This document shows, piece by piece, positions 35,009 to 43,768 of a stretch of 64,000 nt of DNA. This DNA comes from Methanocorpusculaceae archaeon UBA425. GTDB taxonomy: Archaea; Halobacteriota; Methanomicrobia; Methanomicrobiales; Methanocorpusculaceae. The number at the start of each line of letters is the position of its first letter. Position 1 is the first letter of the stretch. Location: positions 47,615-111,614 of the forward strand of contig DAWV01000021.1 in assembly GCA_002506085.1 (NCBI GenBank), given 5' to 3'. The notes beneath the pieces were generated by a model, which worked only from the letters and a program-made list of their open reading frames with translations, was not told the origin of the DNA and made no database searches. Made by a program: the position numbers and the translations under genes.

Positions 35009-36115
35009 ATGAGTTCATATCTGGAAGACTTCAGGGATTACTTCCGGTTCCATCCGGGTCTGATTCCCGGGATTCTCATCTGTATTATAGTCGCCCTCGT
35101 ATCATACATCCTCACACGGGGAACACTCTGGGAAGGGGGGTTTTTGATTCTTCCGGCAGAATTGTTCAGTGACAATCCGGTGTTTTATCTCCTTTCAAAA
35201 GTCGGACCAATCGTTCTTGCTCTTGTCATCTGCATATTTATCAATGTCAAAAAATTCGATGCGGGAGGAGCATACGCCGGAAAATATATCCTGCGTATCG
35301 CCATAATCCTGATGGGTGCGAGAGTAACCTATGATGTTCTGATGACCGGTTCGCTTGTCGGTCTCATCATTATCCTCTGCGTTCTGGCATCGGTTTTGCT
35401 TTTTGCCATGCTGATTGGGAAATGCTTTAAATTTCCATGGGATGCCGCAGCCCTGACAGGTACGGGGACGGGAGTCTGCGGTGTTTCCGCGACGCTGTCT
35501 GTTGCGCCGGTAATCAATGCTGAAAAGAAATACGTTGATGCGGTGGTTGGTGTTATCAGTTTACTCGGAATCATCGGAGTTTTTGTCATTCCGGTGATTG
35601 CAGCTTTTCTTGTAATGAGTCCCACACAGACGGAAGTTTTTATCGGCGGAACCCTGCATGAAATCGGCAATGTCATCCCGGCGGCAGATTTGTACCAGTC
35701 GATTACCGGATCCGATGTTGGGGCGATGGCCCTCGCATATAAGATGATCAGGGTCGGCATGCTAGTCGCAGTCGCAGCGGTTTTCGGATGGATCTACTGC
35801 AGACGCCAGAAGAAAACAGCGTCCGGGTCGTGTCCTGCGGAAAAAGCCAGGATTCAGGGATTTCTGATATTGTTCGTTATAATGGCTGTTCTGATGAGCC
35901 TGGTGATTTATTTCTATTATGAACCGGGAAAAGCGATTCAGATGGTCATCACGAATATCTCTGTGACCATTCTGACGATTTCAATGGCGGGAGTGGGTCT
36001 ATCAATGAATCTGAAAGACACACTTTCAGTTGGTAAAAAACTGCTTCCATTCGGAGCGGCGGTCTGGGCATTCCAAATCGCAGCCATGTGTATTCTGATA
36101 ATGCTGTTCGTATAA
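35009..36115 (+). CDS. YeiH/UPF0324 family membrane protein (putative sulfate or sulfite exporter)
   Basis: The 368-residue protein has ten or so membrane helices and the family segments GTGTGVCGVSATLSVAPVI (about residue 152) and FIGGTLHEIGNVI (about residue 213). The family is annotated as a putative sulfate exporter, with weak evidence, and was linked to sulfonate and taurine metabolism in bacteria. It sits between methyltransferase remnant and intact methyltransferase, which gives no functional link. Confidence 0.8.
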   Translation: MSSYLEDFRDYFRFHPGLIPGILICIIVALVSYILTRGTLWEGGFLILPAELFSDNPVFYLLSKVGPIVLALVICIFINVKKFDAGGAYAGKYILRIAIILMGARVTYDVLMTGSLVGLIIILCVLASVLLFAMLIGKCFKFPWDAAALTGTGTGVCGVSATLSVAPVINAEKKYVDAVVGVISLLGIIGVFVIPVIAAFLVMSPTQTEVFIGGTLHEIGNVIPAADLYQSITGSDVGAMALAYKMIRVGMLVAVAAVFGWIYCRRQKKTASGSCPAEKARIQGFLILFVIMAVLMSLVIYFYYEPGKAIQMVITNISVTILTISMAGVGLSMNLKDTLSVGKKLLPFGAAVWAFQIAAMCILIMLFV

Positions 36116-36135
36116 AAAAGAAAAATTCTCACAAC

Positions 36136-36146
36136 TTTTTTTCTGA
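36136..36146 (+). terminator. T-run terminator, TTTTTTTCTGA
   Basis: Seven T then CTGA, 20 bases after the YeiH-like stop. The same signature follows three other genes (46901, 54352, 62277), supporting a common terminator form. Confidence 0.45.
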
Positions 36147-36160
36147 GCTATTATTTCAGT

Positions 36161-37018
36161 TTATTTTTCCCACCAGATATGGGCAAGGTATGATGTGCCT
36201 GGAACATGAATCCTGTCATCAGTTATTTCAATTCTTTTCTCCAGATACGCATTAACTATATCCTTCTGCCATTTTTCCGATGCCGTCAAACGAGAATAAT
36301 AGTCCTCCTGCAGTTCATCAATGGTAGAATAAAAATGTCCTTTCGTCTCTGTTTTAAGATTGATATTTGCATAGATGCCAAGCTGATTCAATGCATTCCA
36401 AAGCACGGTCGCATTCGGTGCGCTGTAATACGGTTTCCCGTGAAGAGCCGGCCAAAGATCCTCATGCCCCCATGATGATGATTTGGAGGTGAGATACCAG
36501 TAAATATGTACGGCCTTTTTTGCGGCTCCATCCATCTTAAGCATGTTTTTCCGGAGATCACCAAACATGAGCGATCTTGATGCAATCACATAGTCATGAC
36601 TACCCGCCTCTTCCTGTTTTACATTCTCCCAGCGTTTGCGGATTTCGGCAATCTTTGGAGCGTGCATATATATCCGGTATTTTTCCATCGCCTCACCCAT
36701 CGGGATGGATGGTTCGATGGCGGTCACCCGGCATCCTCTTAGGGCAAGAGGGACTGCAAGCGTTCCTGGTCCGGCACCAATGTCAAGAACAGTTGATTCC
36801 GGCGGGATGTTCATAGATGCAATGTTATCTTCAATGCGTCCGTCTTTTTTATTGAGAAGATGTTTGACGAACCGGTCTACATTTTCCTGGTCCGACCAGA
36901 AACTGTCTTCTGTATCGCCCGGAGTTAGTTTTCCCTCAAGAGCATGTGTATAGGTTTCATCCCAGATTTGACAATAGTCCGGTAGTTCTGTCATATCTAA
37001 TATCATTGATTTTTGCAT
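36161..37018 (-). CDS. Class I SAM-dependent methyltransferase
   Basis: The 285-residue enzyme has motif I TVLDIGAGPGTLAVPLALRG near residue 75, followed by VTAIEPS and DYVIASRSLM as motifs II-IV. It lacks membrane or signal segments. The substrate is unknown. A frameshifted copy of its C-terminus is found 1.2 kb away at 34784-34990 on the same strand, so the region held at least two paralogues. Many methanogens have clusters of such small-molecule methyltransferases near transporters and corrinoid genes. Confidence 0.8.
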   Translation of the reverse strand: MQKSMILDMTELPDYCQIWDETYTHALEGKLTPGDTEDSFWSDQENVDRFVKHLLNKKDGRIEDNIASMNIPPESTVLDIGAGPGTLAVPLALRGCRVTAIEPSIPMGEAMEKYRIYMHAPKIAEIRKRWENVKQEEAGSHDYVIASRSLMFGDLRKNMLKMDGAAKKAVHIYWYLTSKSSSWGHEDLWPALHGKPYYSAPNATVLWNALNQLGIYANINLKTETKGHFYSTIDELQEDYYSRLTASEKWQKDIVNAYLEKRIEITDDRIHVPGTSYLAHIWWEK

Positions 37019-37235
37019 ATAATTAAACTATGATACATACCACAGACCGTTACTTCAGGGTGAGACATCTATCTTTTGGATTTATGTTTCACTTCTTAAC
37101 AACGCGTTTTCAAAATATTTTTCAAAAAAAGCAAAGGTAAAATGAGAAAATCGACCTAGGTTAGAAGAATAAACGGGATTCCCATCAGGATTACATCCGA
37201 TAACATAAAGCTGGGTAAAAAAAGGGTAATCCCTC

Positions 37236-37538
37236 TTAAAATGGGAGGACACCTGCTGCAAATTCGTAAATGATGAACAGAACGAGAATTACGGTCGCTA
37301 TGACAATGCCCCAGATTAGTCTTGTTTTGGTCTCCTTTTTGAAAAGATAGGTGATGATACTCACGATAAGATAACATGCTGACCAGAGGAGAACGATGAA
37401 AATGATCCACGTCAGAAGGAAAACATTTGGAAGAAACCCTGTTAAACCCAGCAGTTCGAGCACTACCGCGATGAGAAACACTATCCCGGTCACGATTGCG
37501 GGTGAATCAAGGAATTTAGAATTGCTTGTCTCTGTCAT
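37236..37538 (-). CDS. Small membrane protein, three helices
   Basis: The 100-residue protein starts MTETSNSKFLD and has three hydrophobic helices (about residues 15-35, 40-65, 75-97) separated by KKETKTR. I do not recognise a family. It is flanked by AT-rich DNA on both sides and seems to be a single-gene unit. The overlapping frame at 37156-37410 is a shadow. Confidence 0.6.
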   Translation of the reverse strand: MTETSNSKFLDSPAIVTGIVFLIAVVLELLGLTGFLPNVFLLTWIIFIVLLWSACYLIVSIITYLFKKETKTRLIWGIVIATVILVLFIIYEFAAGVLPF

Positions 37539-37638
37539 ATAAAAACAATAGGAATTATTTTATCTTAAGGATATTGATGTTATTTTTCCATTTGCCTTAG
37601 ATATGATCCCGAATATGCAAAAAAAAGTATTTAGCAAT

Positions 37639-38928
37639 TTAGTTAGTTGAAAGTGCCTGAATTATTGCTTTACGCACTACTTCAAGCCCTTTATTCAACA
37701 TGGCGTCATCGATTGTCAATGGCGGCAATAATTTCACGACGGTATCCTCTCTCCCGCATAATTCGAGAATAACGTTATTATCATAGCAGATACACCGAAT
37801 TTTTTGTGCAATTGCCGGGGGATACTTTCCGAAATCAATACCCCACATCAGACCGAGACCGCGATAGGTTATATCTGACGCAATCTTCGGGAGATTTGCC
37901 GCCAGGAATTCATTGACAATCTTTCCTTTGCGCACAGTCTCTGCTTCCACATTTTCCGCCAGCAGATATTCAAGAGCGGCTTTTCCGGCGACAAATGATA
38001 ATTGGAAGCCTCTGAATGTGCCATTGTGTTCGCCTGGCGCCAGAACATCATACTCAGGCTTCACAAGTGTTATGGCACACGGCATGCCGATACCGCCGAT
38101 GGACTTTGCCATAACTACGATATCCGGTTTGATTCCTGCACGTTCGAATGAGAAGAACGAACCGGTTCTGCCGCAGCCGGATTGGATCTCATCGAGAATC
38201 AGCAGCATATCATGTTTATCGCAGAGAGCACGGATGGCTTTCAGCCACTCGTTTGAAACGATATTGATTCCGCCTTCTCCCTGAACAGATTCCAGAATAA
38301 TCGCAGCCGGCTTATCAACACCGCTATGATCATCTGTTAAAATCAGATCAATATATGCAATGGTATCAAAATCCTTCATCGTTGCCGGGTGCGGGACATG
38401 GGTTACATTGCCAAGAACGACCCCTGCGCCCTCACGAGCGAATCTGTCCGCGGTTAATGACAGCGCACCTAACGACATTCCATGGAAACCACCCATGAGT
38501 GCCAGGATGTTAGATCTTCCTTTGACTTTCCTTGCAATTTTTAATGCTGCTTCAACTGCATTGGTTCCAGTCGGTCCCGGGAACAAAACCTTATAGTCAT
38601 ACCCGCGGGGGATTAAAATTGTATTCTGCAGACATTCTATGAACTCCCCTTTGGGAATCGTATACATGTCCAGTCCATGAATCAGCCCGTCATTCTGCAG
38701 ATACTCGATTACCTTATCTTTTATATAGTCGTTATTGTGACCATAATTGCAGCTTCCGGCACCACAGAGAAAATCAATGAATTCATTACCATTCTGATCG
38801 ATTAATAAAGATCCTTTGGCTTTTGCAAAAATTACCGGATACTTTCTACAATAAGAGCGCACGTTACTTTCGAAGTTTTCGAATACCGTTGATTTCATCA
38901 AGACGTCGTTTGTGTTTTCAAGACCCAT
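37639..38928 (-). CDS. Diaminobutyrate-2-oxoglutarate aminotransferase (EctB-like)
   Basis: Start set at ATG 38928, eight bases after GGAG; a GTG three codons upstream is too close to it. The 429-residue class III PLP enzyme carries FPGPTGTNAVEAALK, LDEIQSGCGRTGSFFS, PDIVVMAKSIGG (PLP lysine about residue 275) and the EctB-like GEHNGTFRG. EctB converts aspartate semialdehyde to L-2,4-diaminobutyrate. No ectA or ectC is in the window, so ectoine is unlikely. The neighbouring decarboxylase on the same strand suggests a diaminobutyrate or diaminopropane route; this link is inference. Confidence 0.8.
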   Translation of the reverse strand: MGLENTNDVLMKSTVFENFESNVRSYCRKYPVIFAKAKGSLLIDQNGNEFIDFLCGAGSCNYGHNNDYIKDKVIEYLQNDGLIHGLDMYTIPKGEFIECLQNTILIPRGYDYKVLFPGPTGTNAVEAALKIARKVKGRSNILALMGGFHGMSLGALSLTADRFAREGAGVVLGNVTHVPHPATMKDFDTIAYIDLILTDDHSGVDKPAAIILESVQGEGGINIVSNEWLKAIRALCDKHDMLLILDEIQSGCGRTGSFFSFERAGIKPDIVVMAKSIGGIGMPCAITLVKPEYDVLAPGEHNGTFRGFQLSFVAGKAALEYLLAENVEAETVRKGKIVNEFLAANLPKIASDITYRGLGLMWGIDFGKYPPAIAQKIRCICYDNNVILELCGREDTVVKLLPPLTIDDAMLNKGLEVVRKAIIQALSTN

Positions 38929-38937
38929 AGACCACAC

Positions 38938-39285
38938 TCCATTTTAGGATAGTATGTATATACAGGAATCCAGCCCCCGCACACCTGCGGCTCTGAGATT
39001 ACAATAGTATCGTTGCCCCCGTTCCGACTTAAATCTGTCCCTCTGAAATAAGGGGTTATAGCCGGATTTATGGACATTCAGCCGTTATCTATGGACTTAA
39101 ATAACCCCCCCGTCTGCCCGGATTTCCCATTCATGACACGTCGGGGTTTGAATAGTTATTGGTTAAATCAAAGTCTGTTTTTTTTCAACTATTATCAGGA
39201 TGACTGCGCGCACCAGGGAGAGGAATTTCAAGATAAATTTATTAATCCCCTCCTATTGGGAGGGCGCAATTGGATTTACGTGAGA
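38938..39285. other. 348-base gap between ectB-like and decarboxylase genes
   Basis: AT-rich DNA with promoter-like elements for the leftward ectB gene (TATGTATATAC near 38949-38959) and, at its right end, the decarboxylase terminator. A rightward open frame 39070-39453 has no recognisable product and runs into the decarboxylase gene on the other strand; I do not accept it. Confidence 0.5.
39243..39264 (-). terminator. Hairpin terminator of the decarboxylase gene
   Basis: CCCTCC (39248-39253), a TATT loop and GGGAGG (39258-39263) form a six-pair stem just past the end of the leftward decarboxylase gene. The downstream sequence in its direction is ATTAATAAATTTAT, A/T-rich. A stable stem is unusual for archaeal termination. 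Confidence 0.5.
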
Positions 39286-40746
39286 TTACAAGGGTCCGGC
39301 ACCGGATTTTCCCACCGTAATTTCTCCGTGGTCGTTAACACCGATGACCTTCTCCCCCGCATCCCTCAGCATCTGAATGTATTGGATTACCTCTTCGGTA
39401 AGCAGTTCTCCCGGACATATGAACGGAATTCCGGGGGGATAGGGTATTATTGACGAGGCACAGATTCGCCCGCCGCCTTGTGAAAGCGGGACTTTCTCCT
39501 TATCTTTTGGTATGGGGAACAACTCGAGTCTCTCTTCAAACACAGCATTCACCGGTTTTTTATTGGTGACGGTTTGTCTCTCTGAATACTTGGCGCTTAT
39601 TTCTTTCAGAGCATCGGCGAGTCGTGCTAAATCATCGAATGAATTGCCGATTCCCGTCATACACATCAGGATATTGCCTGTCGTAAGTTCTGCATAAATA
39701 CCCCGGGTCATAAGCAGTTTTTCAAGCAGACTTCCGTCAATCCCTAAGGCACTCATATCAAGATTGATTTTTGTAATGTCCAGATTTATCTTCGTATCAG
39801 GGTTCAGGGGACTGCCGATAACCTCAAGTCCTTTGATATTCTTTGCTTCTTTATAGAAGGACATGAGGCTTTCGTGCCATTCGGTCATGACAGTATTCCC
39901 GTGTTCCTTCAGAATGTCGGCATTTATGTCAAGCGATGCCATGAGAAGATAGGAGGGGCTTGTAGACTGAATCATCTGGAGTTTATCCTCGAGAACGTAA
40001 TGGTCGACTCTGTCAGAATTCAGATTAAGTACTGCACTCTGCGTAAAAGAAGCAAGGGTTTTATGAATGGAATTTACGATGATGTCGGCCCCGTCATGCT
40101 CGGCGGATTCCGGCATGTCATCAAAGCGGGCATCGTGGAAAAACTTGAGATGAGCTCCGTGTGCCTGGTCCACGATAAGCACTTTTCCGGATTTATGCAC
40201 AACATCCGCAATGGCTTTTATATCCGAACATATGCCATAGTAATTCGGTGACGGGATGAGGACTGCGTCCGCGTCCGGATTTTCACGGATGAGTTTTTCG
40301 ATTTCGCCTGAGGTTACTTCTCCGGAAATGCCGTATTCCCCGATTATTTCCGGGTATGCATAGACAGGCTGAATATCTGCAAGTATGAGGGCATTGAAGA
40401 CCGACTTGTGACTGTTCCTTGCCATAATCAGTTTTCTGCCCTTTGGAACTGCAGCGAGAATTCCGGCAATCAGTCCGCAGCTTGTACCATTTATGAGAAG
40501 ATAGGATCTTTGTACATCATACAGCTTCGCGTATTTTTCCTGGGTTGCTTTGATGATACCTTCTGTCTGGAAAAGATTGTCCGCACCCGGGATTTCGGTA
40601 ATGTCGCAGTCCATTATCTTATTAAGAAATTCTTCATACCCGAATCTCTTATAGATTGCAGAGCCTTTATGTCCGGGCATATGAAATGATACCGTTTTTT
40701 TATCTGCGTGTTCTGTCAGAAAACCCGTTATTGATGTTGTATCCAT
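39286..40746 (-). CDS. Orn/Lys/Arg decarboxylase, fold type I
   Basis: Start set at ATG 40746 because AAGGAAG lies just before it; an ATG six codons upstream is possible. The 486-residue enzyme has FHMPGHKGS near residue 21, NGTSCG near residue 86, VDQAHGAHLKF with the PLP aspartate, and the PLP lysine in SIHKTLASF (Lys229). It has the short layout of the Bacillus SpeA/lysine decarboxylase group, not of large E. coli enzymes. Archaea usually make polyamines with pyruvoyl arginine decarboxylase, so this may be an acquired gene. It lies upstream of EctB on the same strand; a diaminobutyrate substrate is possible but unproven. Confidence 0.8.
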   Translation of the reverse strand: MDTTSITGFLTEHADKKTVSFHMPGHKGSAIYKRFGYEEFLNKIMDCDITEIPGADNLFQTEGIIKATQEKYAKLYDVQRSYLLINGTSCGLIAGILAAVPKGRKLIMARNSHKSVFNALILADIQPVYAYPEIIGEYGISGEVTSGEIEKLIRENPDADAVLIPSPNYYGICSDIKAIADVVHKSGKVLIVDQAHGAHLKFFHDARFDDMPESAEHDGADIIVNSIHKTLASFTQSAVLNLNSDRVDHYVLEDKLQMIQSTSPSYLLMASLDINADILKEHGNTVMTEWHESLMSFYKEAKNIKGLEVIGSPLNPDTKINLDITKINLDMSALGIDGSLLEKLLMTRGIYAELTTGNILMCMTGIGNSFDDLARLADALKEISAKYSERQTVTNKKPVNAVFEERLELFPIPKDKEKVPLSQGGGRICASSIIPYPPGIPFICPGELLTEEVIQYIQMLRDAGEKVIGVNDHGEITVGKSGAGPL

Positions 40747-40800
40747 ATGTTCTTCCTTACTCATAAAAAGTTCAACGCGGGGAGTATTATAGTTGTGGTA

Positions 40801-41625
40801 ATGCGGGGTCTGTCTAAAGCAGAATTATACGAACATAGACACAAAGATGTAATACATCACATATTGAAACAAAACAATAGAGCATTCATGGAATCCGCTT
40901 CCGATAAAACTACCACGGGAATCGTTCAGCCTGAAGCCTGGGCTCCCCCTGCTGCGGAATACACACCGGCTCAGAAACAGGGCTTCGAGGGAGAACGGGA
41001 TTTATTTAATCTCATCTGCAGCCGGACAAAAAATATTCCGGGCAGGAGACTCATTCCGGACGACAGTCTCTACATTCCTGACAAAACAAATCAGTGGACG
41101 GAGATAGATCTCATCATGATTCATCAGTCCGGCATCTATGTCTTTGAAAATAAACAGTATCAGGGCTGGGTAAGCGGCGGAATGAACGACCGGCTCTGGC
41201 TCCATACCAATCCCTATCTTTTCTCATCCGGTCAGACCCGCTCATTCCATAACCCGGTCTTACAAAACAGAAGGCACATAGAAGTTGCTGCAAAATATCT
41301 GGGTCTGCCGGAATATATGTTCACATCGGTCATTGTATTCAATGACGAATGTGATATCAGCCGGCTTCCGAAAAATACACCTGGCACTTTCATTAGATCC
41401 CGGTCACAGGTAATGGATGTTCTGCAATCATTGATGCTGCGGGATTTTGTCTTTGAGCCGGACCGGATTGATGAGATATACAGGAAGCTCCAAAAAAATA
41501 CCCGGACAAACGGGAAGGTCATAAGACAGCATCTTGAAGGGGTGAAAGAAGGGAAAAAGCGGAGATCCGAACAAAGAAAGAAGAAAAATGGAAAGACAAA
41601 ACGATCTTCTTTCACTGACTACTAA
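40801..41625 (+). CDS. NERD-domain protein (nuclease-related)
   Basis: Start set at ATG 40801 (MRGLSKAELY); the longer frame overlaps the start of the divergent decarboxylase gene. The 274-residue protein has a NERD domain at about residues 55-150 with GFEGERDLFNLI, the core WTEIDLIMIHQSGIYVFENKQYQG (Asp and Glu-x-Lys of a nuclease-like fold) and a basic C-terminal tail (KRRSEQRKKKNGKTKR). NERD proteins are found near defence or mobile-element genes, but their biochemical role is not settled. A divergent promoter region of about 50 bases separates it from the decarboxylase. Confidence 0.7.
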   Translation: MRGLSKAELYEHRHKDVIHHILKQNNRAFMESASDKTTTGIVQPEAWAPPAAEYTPAQKQGFEGERDLFNLICSRTKNIPGRRLIPDDSLYIPDKTNQWTEIDLIMIHQSGIYVFENKQYQGWVSGGMNDRLWLHTNPYLFSSGQTRSFHNPVLQNRRHIEVAAKYLGLPEYMFTSVIVFNDECDISRLPKNTPGTFIRSRSQVMDVLQSLMLRDFVFEPDRIDEIYRKLQKNTRTNGKVIRQHLEGVKEGKKRRSEQRKKKNGKTKRSSFTDY

Positions 41626-41696
41626 ATACGACAACAACAACAACGCGGTGCATTCGATCTGTTTATAATAAATGCGGAGAATACACTGGAAACACT

Positions 41697-42299
41697 ATGG
41701 ATATGAATAGATTCCTGCAGGAAAATCAGTATGTTGATTATTCTGATTCGGCAATATCCGAAAAAGCTCAGGAGCTTTTTTTGGGGATAGACTCCGATGT
41801 GGAAAAAGCACGAATAGCCTATGAGTATGTTCGAGACTGTATTTCCCACTCATTTGACATACATGCCAAAATAATAACGGTAAAAGCATCAGATGTGCTC
41901 AAACATCAGACCGGAATCTGTCATGCGAAGGCAAATCTTCTTGCGGCATTATTACGGTCGCAGAATATCCCGACAGGATTCTGCTTTCAGCATCTTACCC
42001 TTGCAGACGATGATTCTCTTGGCTACTGTGTTCACTGCTTTAATGCCGTTTTTGTTCAGAATCATTGGATAAAACTGGATGCACGCGGAAACACAAAGGG
42101 AAAGAATGCACAATTTTGTCTGGACACACCGAAACCCGCATTTCCCATCCGTAAAGAATACGATGAATATAACTGGCCGGGCATCTATGCAGATCCGCAT
42201 TCAGCAACCATGAAGATGCTGGAAAAAGCTGAATCGATACAGGATATTATTGACAATATACCGGATTCTATTACAAAAGCCCCGGATATTCCGGAATGA
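41697..42299 (+). CDS. Transglutaminase-like cysteine protease family protein
   Basis: The 200-residue protein has the catalytic triad of transglutaminase-like folds: Cys75 in QTGICHAKANLLAALLR, His113 in YCVHCFNAVF and Asp128 in HWIKLDARGN. The domain is common in archaea as a peptidase, often for protein maturation or turnover. No signal peptide is present, so it should be cytoplasmic. It follows the NERD gene after 70 bases on the same strand, without an obvious link. Confidence 0.75.
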   Translation: MDMNRFLQENQYVDYSDSAISEKAQELFLGIDSDVEKARIAYEYVRDCISHSFDIHAKIITVKASDVLKHQTGICHAKANLLAALLRSQNIPTGFCFQHLTLADDDSLGYCVHCFNAVFVQNHWIKLDARGNTKGKNAQFCLDTPKPAFPIRKEYDEYNWPGIYADPHSATMKMLEKAESIQDIIDNIPDSITKAPDIPE

Positions 42300-42362
42300 G
42301 TGATTCCCTCTTCAGACCCGGTTTCTCAGAATTAATATAATACTGAATAGATATGTAGTAAG

Positions 42363-42545
42363 ATGAATAAATTTTATACGGGTTTGTGGGCATTGGTCCT
42401 TGCTGCATCCTATACCGCAATATTTGCCCTGTTCCACGATTATGGATATATCTTAATGATGAATATTATTGGAGGCGCCGCTCTGATTTCCTATGCAATT
42501 ATGGCTGGTTTTTTATGGGCAGACTTTCGGGACATGAACCGATGA
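42363..42545 (+). CDS. Small two-helix membrane protein
   Basis: The 60-residue protein starts MNKFYTGLWALVLAASYTAIFAL and has two hydrophobic helices (about residues 6-25 and 30-52) with a short charged tail. A TATA-like TTAATATAATAC lies about 30 bases upstream. Family and function are not recognised. Confidence 0.5.
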   Translation: MNKFYTGLWALVLAASYTAIFALFHDYGYILMMNIIGGAALISYAIMAGFLWADFRDMNR

Positions 42546-42772
42546 CCTGATTCATTTTTTCAGACCCATGGACATGATACTTTTTGCGTTTTCATTTTTT
42601 TACATTTATCACAGTATCGAATTTCCGGATGACCTTATGAAGTGAGCACATGATACTATTATATAGAATAAAATTGAAAAAAAGATTGTTTCCGATTTGA
42701 AAAAAAATCGATGATTCTTGAAGAAAATATTGGTTTATGATGAAACCGGTTTCTTCCGGGAGTTGAACTAAA

Positions 42773-43768
42773 ATGACAAATACTGACAAATTAAACGATA
42801 TCTTTGTGAAATGCAAAGATGCCGCTTCCTCTGCTGTAGATAAGGCAGCTGAAATGGTTAATTCGTCATCAGCCAGCATTTCGACCAGTGTCAAAGAGAG
42901 GCGTGAAAAATCAGCGTCATCTTCGTATACTGACACAGAGAACTCTGATTATTCGCAGGATAGTGATTCCCATGCAGCGGCAGATGCAGGGGAAAGCATA
43001 TTATCTGGTGAATTATCTGCCAGTATTCCCCCGGATGAAAATAGTTTTCCGTCTCCGGTCAAGGTCATACAAAAGTGCATACACACTAAATTCGACGCAT
43101 TCAAATCAGCTCTTCATAATAGGAAACTGCTGATAACAGCAGGGATTATGGCCCTTGTCTGGTTCCTGCTTACCCTGCTTCCGGCATTAGGGATAAATCC
43201 GGTTCCGGTTCAGCTGCTTTCTTTCCTGACCTTTGCCCAGGGAGGACTCACCGGAGGAGTTCCGGGATTTATCGGTGGTCTTATCGGAAAAGGTCTGATT
43301 GCCTACTTTGTGGCTTTAATCCTGACAGGGGGAATTTCCGCCGGCGGAATCATTGCAAGCATCAAATCGTTTTTCACAAAGTTTAGTGGAGGAAACCGGA
43401 CTCCTGCCTCCATCTCCCCACTCCTGCTCGGGGGCGGTATGGCTCTATTTATCTACAATTTTCTCGCGGGAACGTCAACACTCATGAACTGTATGGTCGG
43501 GATTGCAGCGTTTCTCATCGCGGCACGTACCCTCATGAACAAATCCGGCTGTATCTGGAACATCTTCGGCTCTATCTTTGCGAGAAGCGGCAGAATTGAT
43601 TCCGGAGTTCTTACGAAATTAATGGCAGGGTGGGCTGCCGGATTTGCGCTGGGAATCATCCTCTCCATATTCGGAGGCTTCCTCTGTTATCTGATCGGAT
43701 TCATTCTTGTGGTAATCGGCGCGATTCTCATGATTGCAGTTACCGGAAAGGAAGGTGTCTCAGCATGA
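42773..43768 (+). CDS. Multi-helix membrane protein with a charged Ser-rich N-terminus
   Basis: The 331-residue protein has a hydrophilic N-terminal third (about residues 1-105) rich in Ser, Asp and Glu (for example SSASISTSVKERREKSASS). The rest has about six membrane helices with glycine-rich segments such as GGLTGGVPGFIGGLIGKGLI. The gene stop overlaps the start of the giant secreted protein gene (ATGA at 43765), so the two are made together. No family is recognised. The N-terminus could be a cytoplasmic, disordered docking tail. The 227-base upstream gap is AT-rich and likely contains the promoter. Confidence 0.65.
   Translation: MTNTDKLNDIFVKCKDAASSAVDKAAEMVNSSSASISTSVKERREKSASSSYTDTENSDYSQDSDSHAAADAGESILSGELSASIPPDENSFPSPVKVIQKCIHTKFDAFKSALHNRKLLITAGIMALVWFLLTLLPALGINPVPVQLLSFLTFAQGGLTGGVPGFIGGLIGKGLIAYFVALILTGGISAGGIIASIKSFFTKFSGGNRTPASISPLLLGGGMALFIYNFLAGTSTLMNCMVGIAAFLIAARTLMNKSGCIWNIFGSIFARSGRIDSGVLTKLMAGWAAGFALGIILSIFGGFLCYLIGFILVVIGAILMIAVTGKEGVSA

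Noticed and set aside
39070..39453. Rightward 127-residue frame
   Set aside because: It runs over the end of the decarboxylase gene and its terminator and matches nothing.
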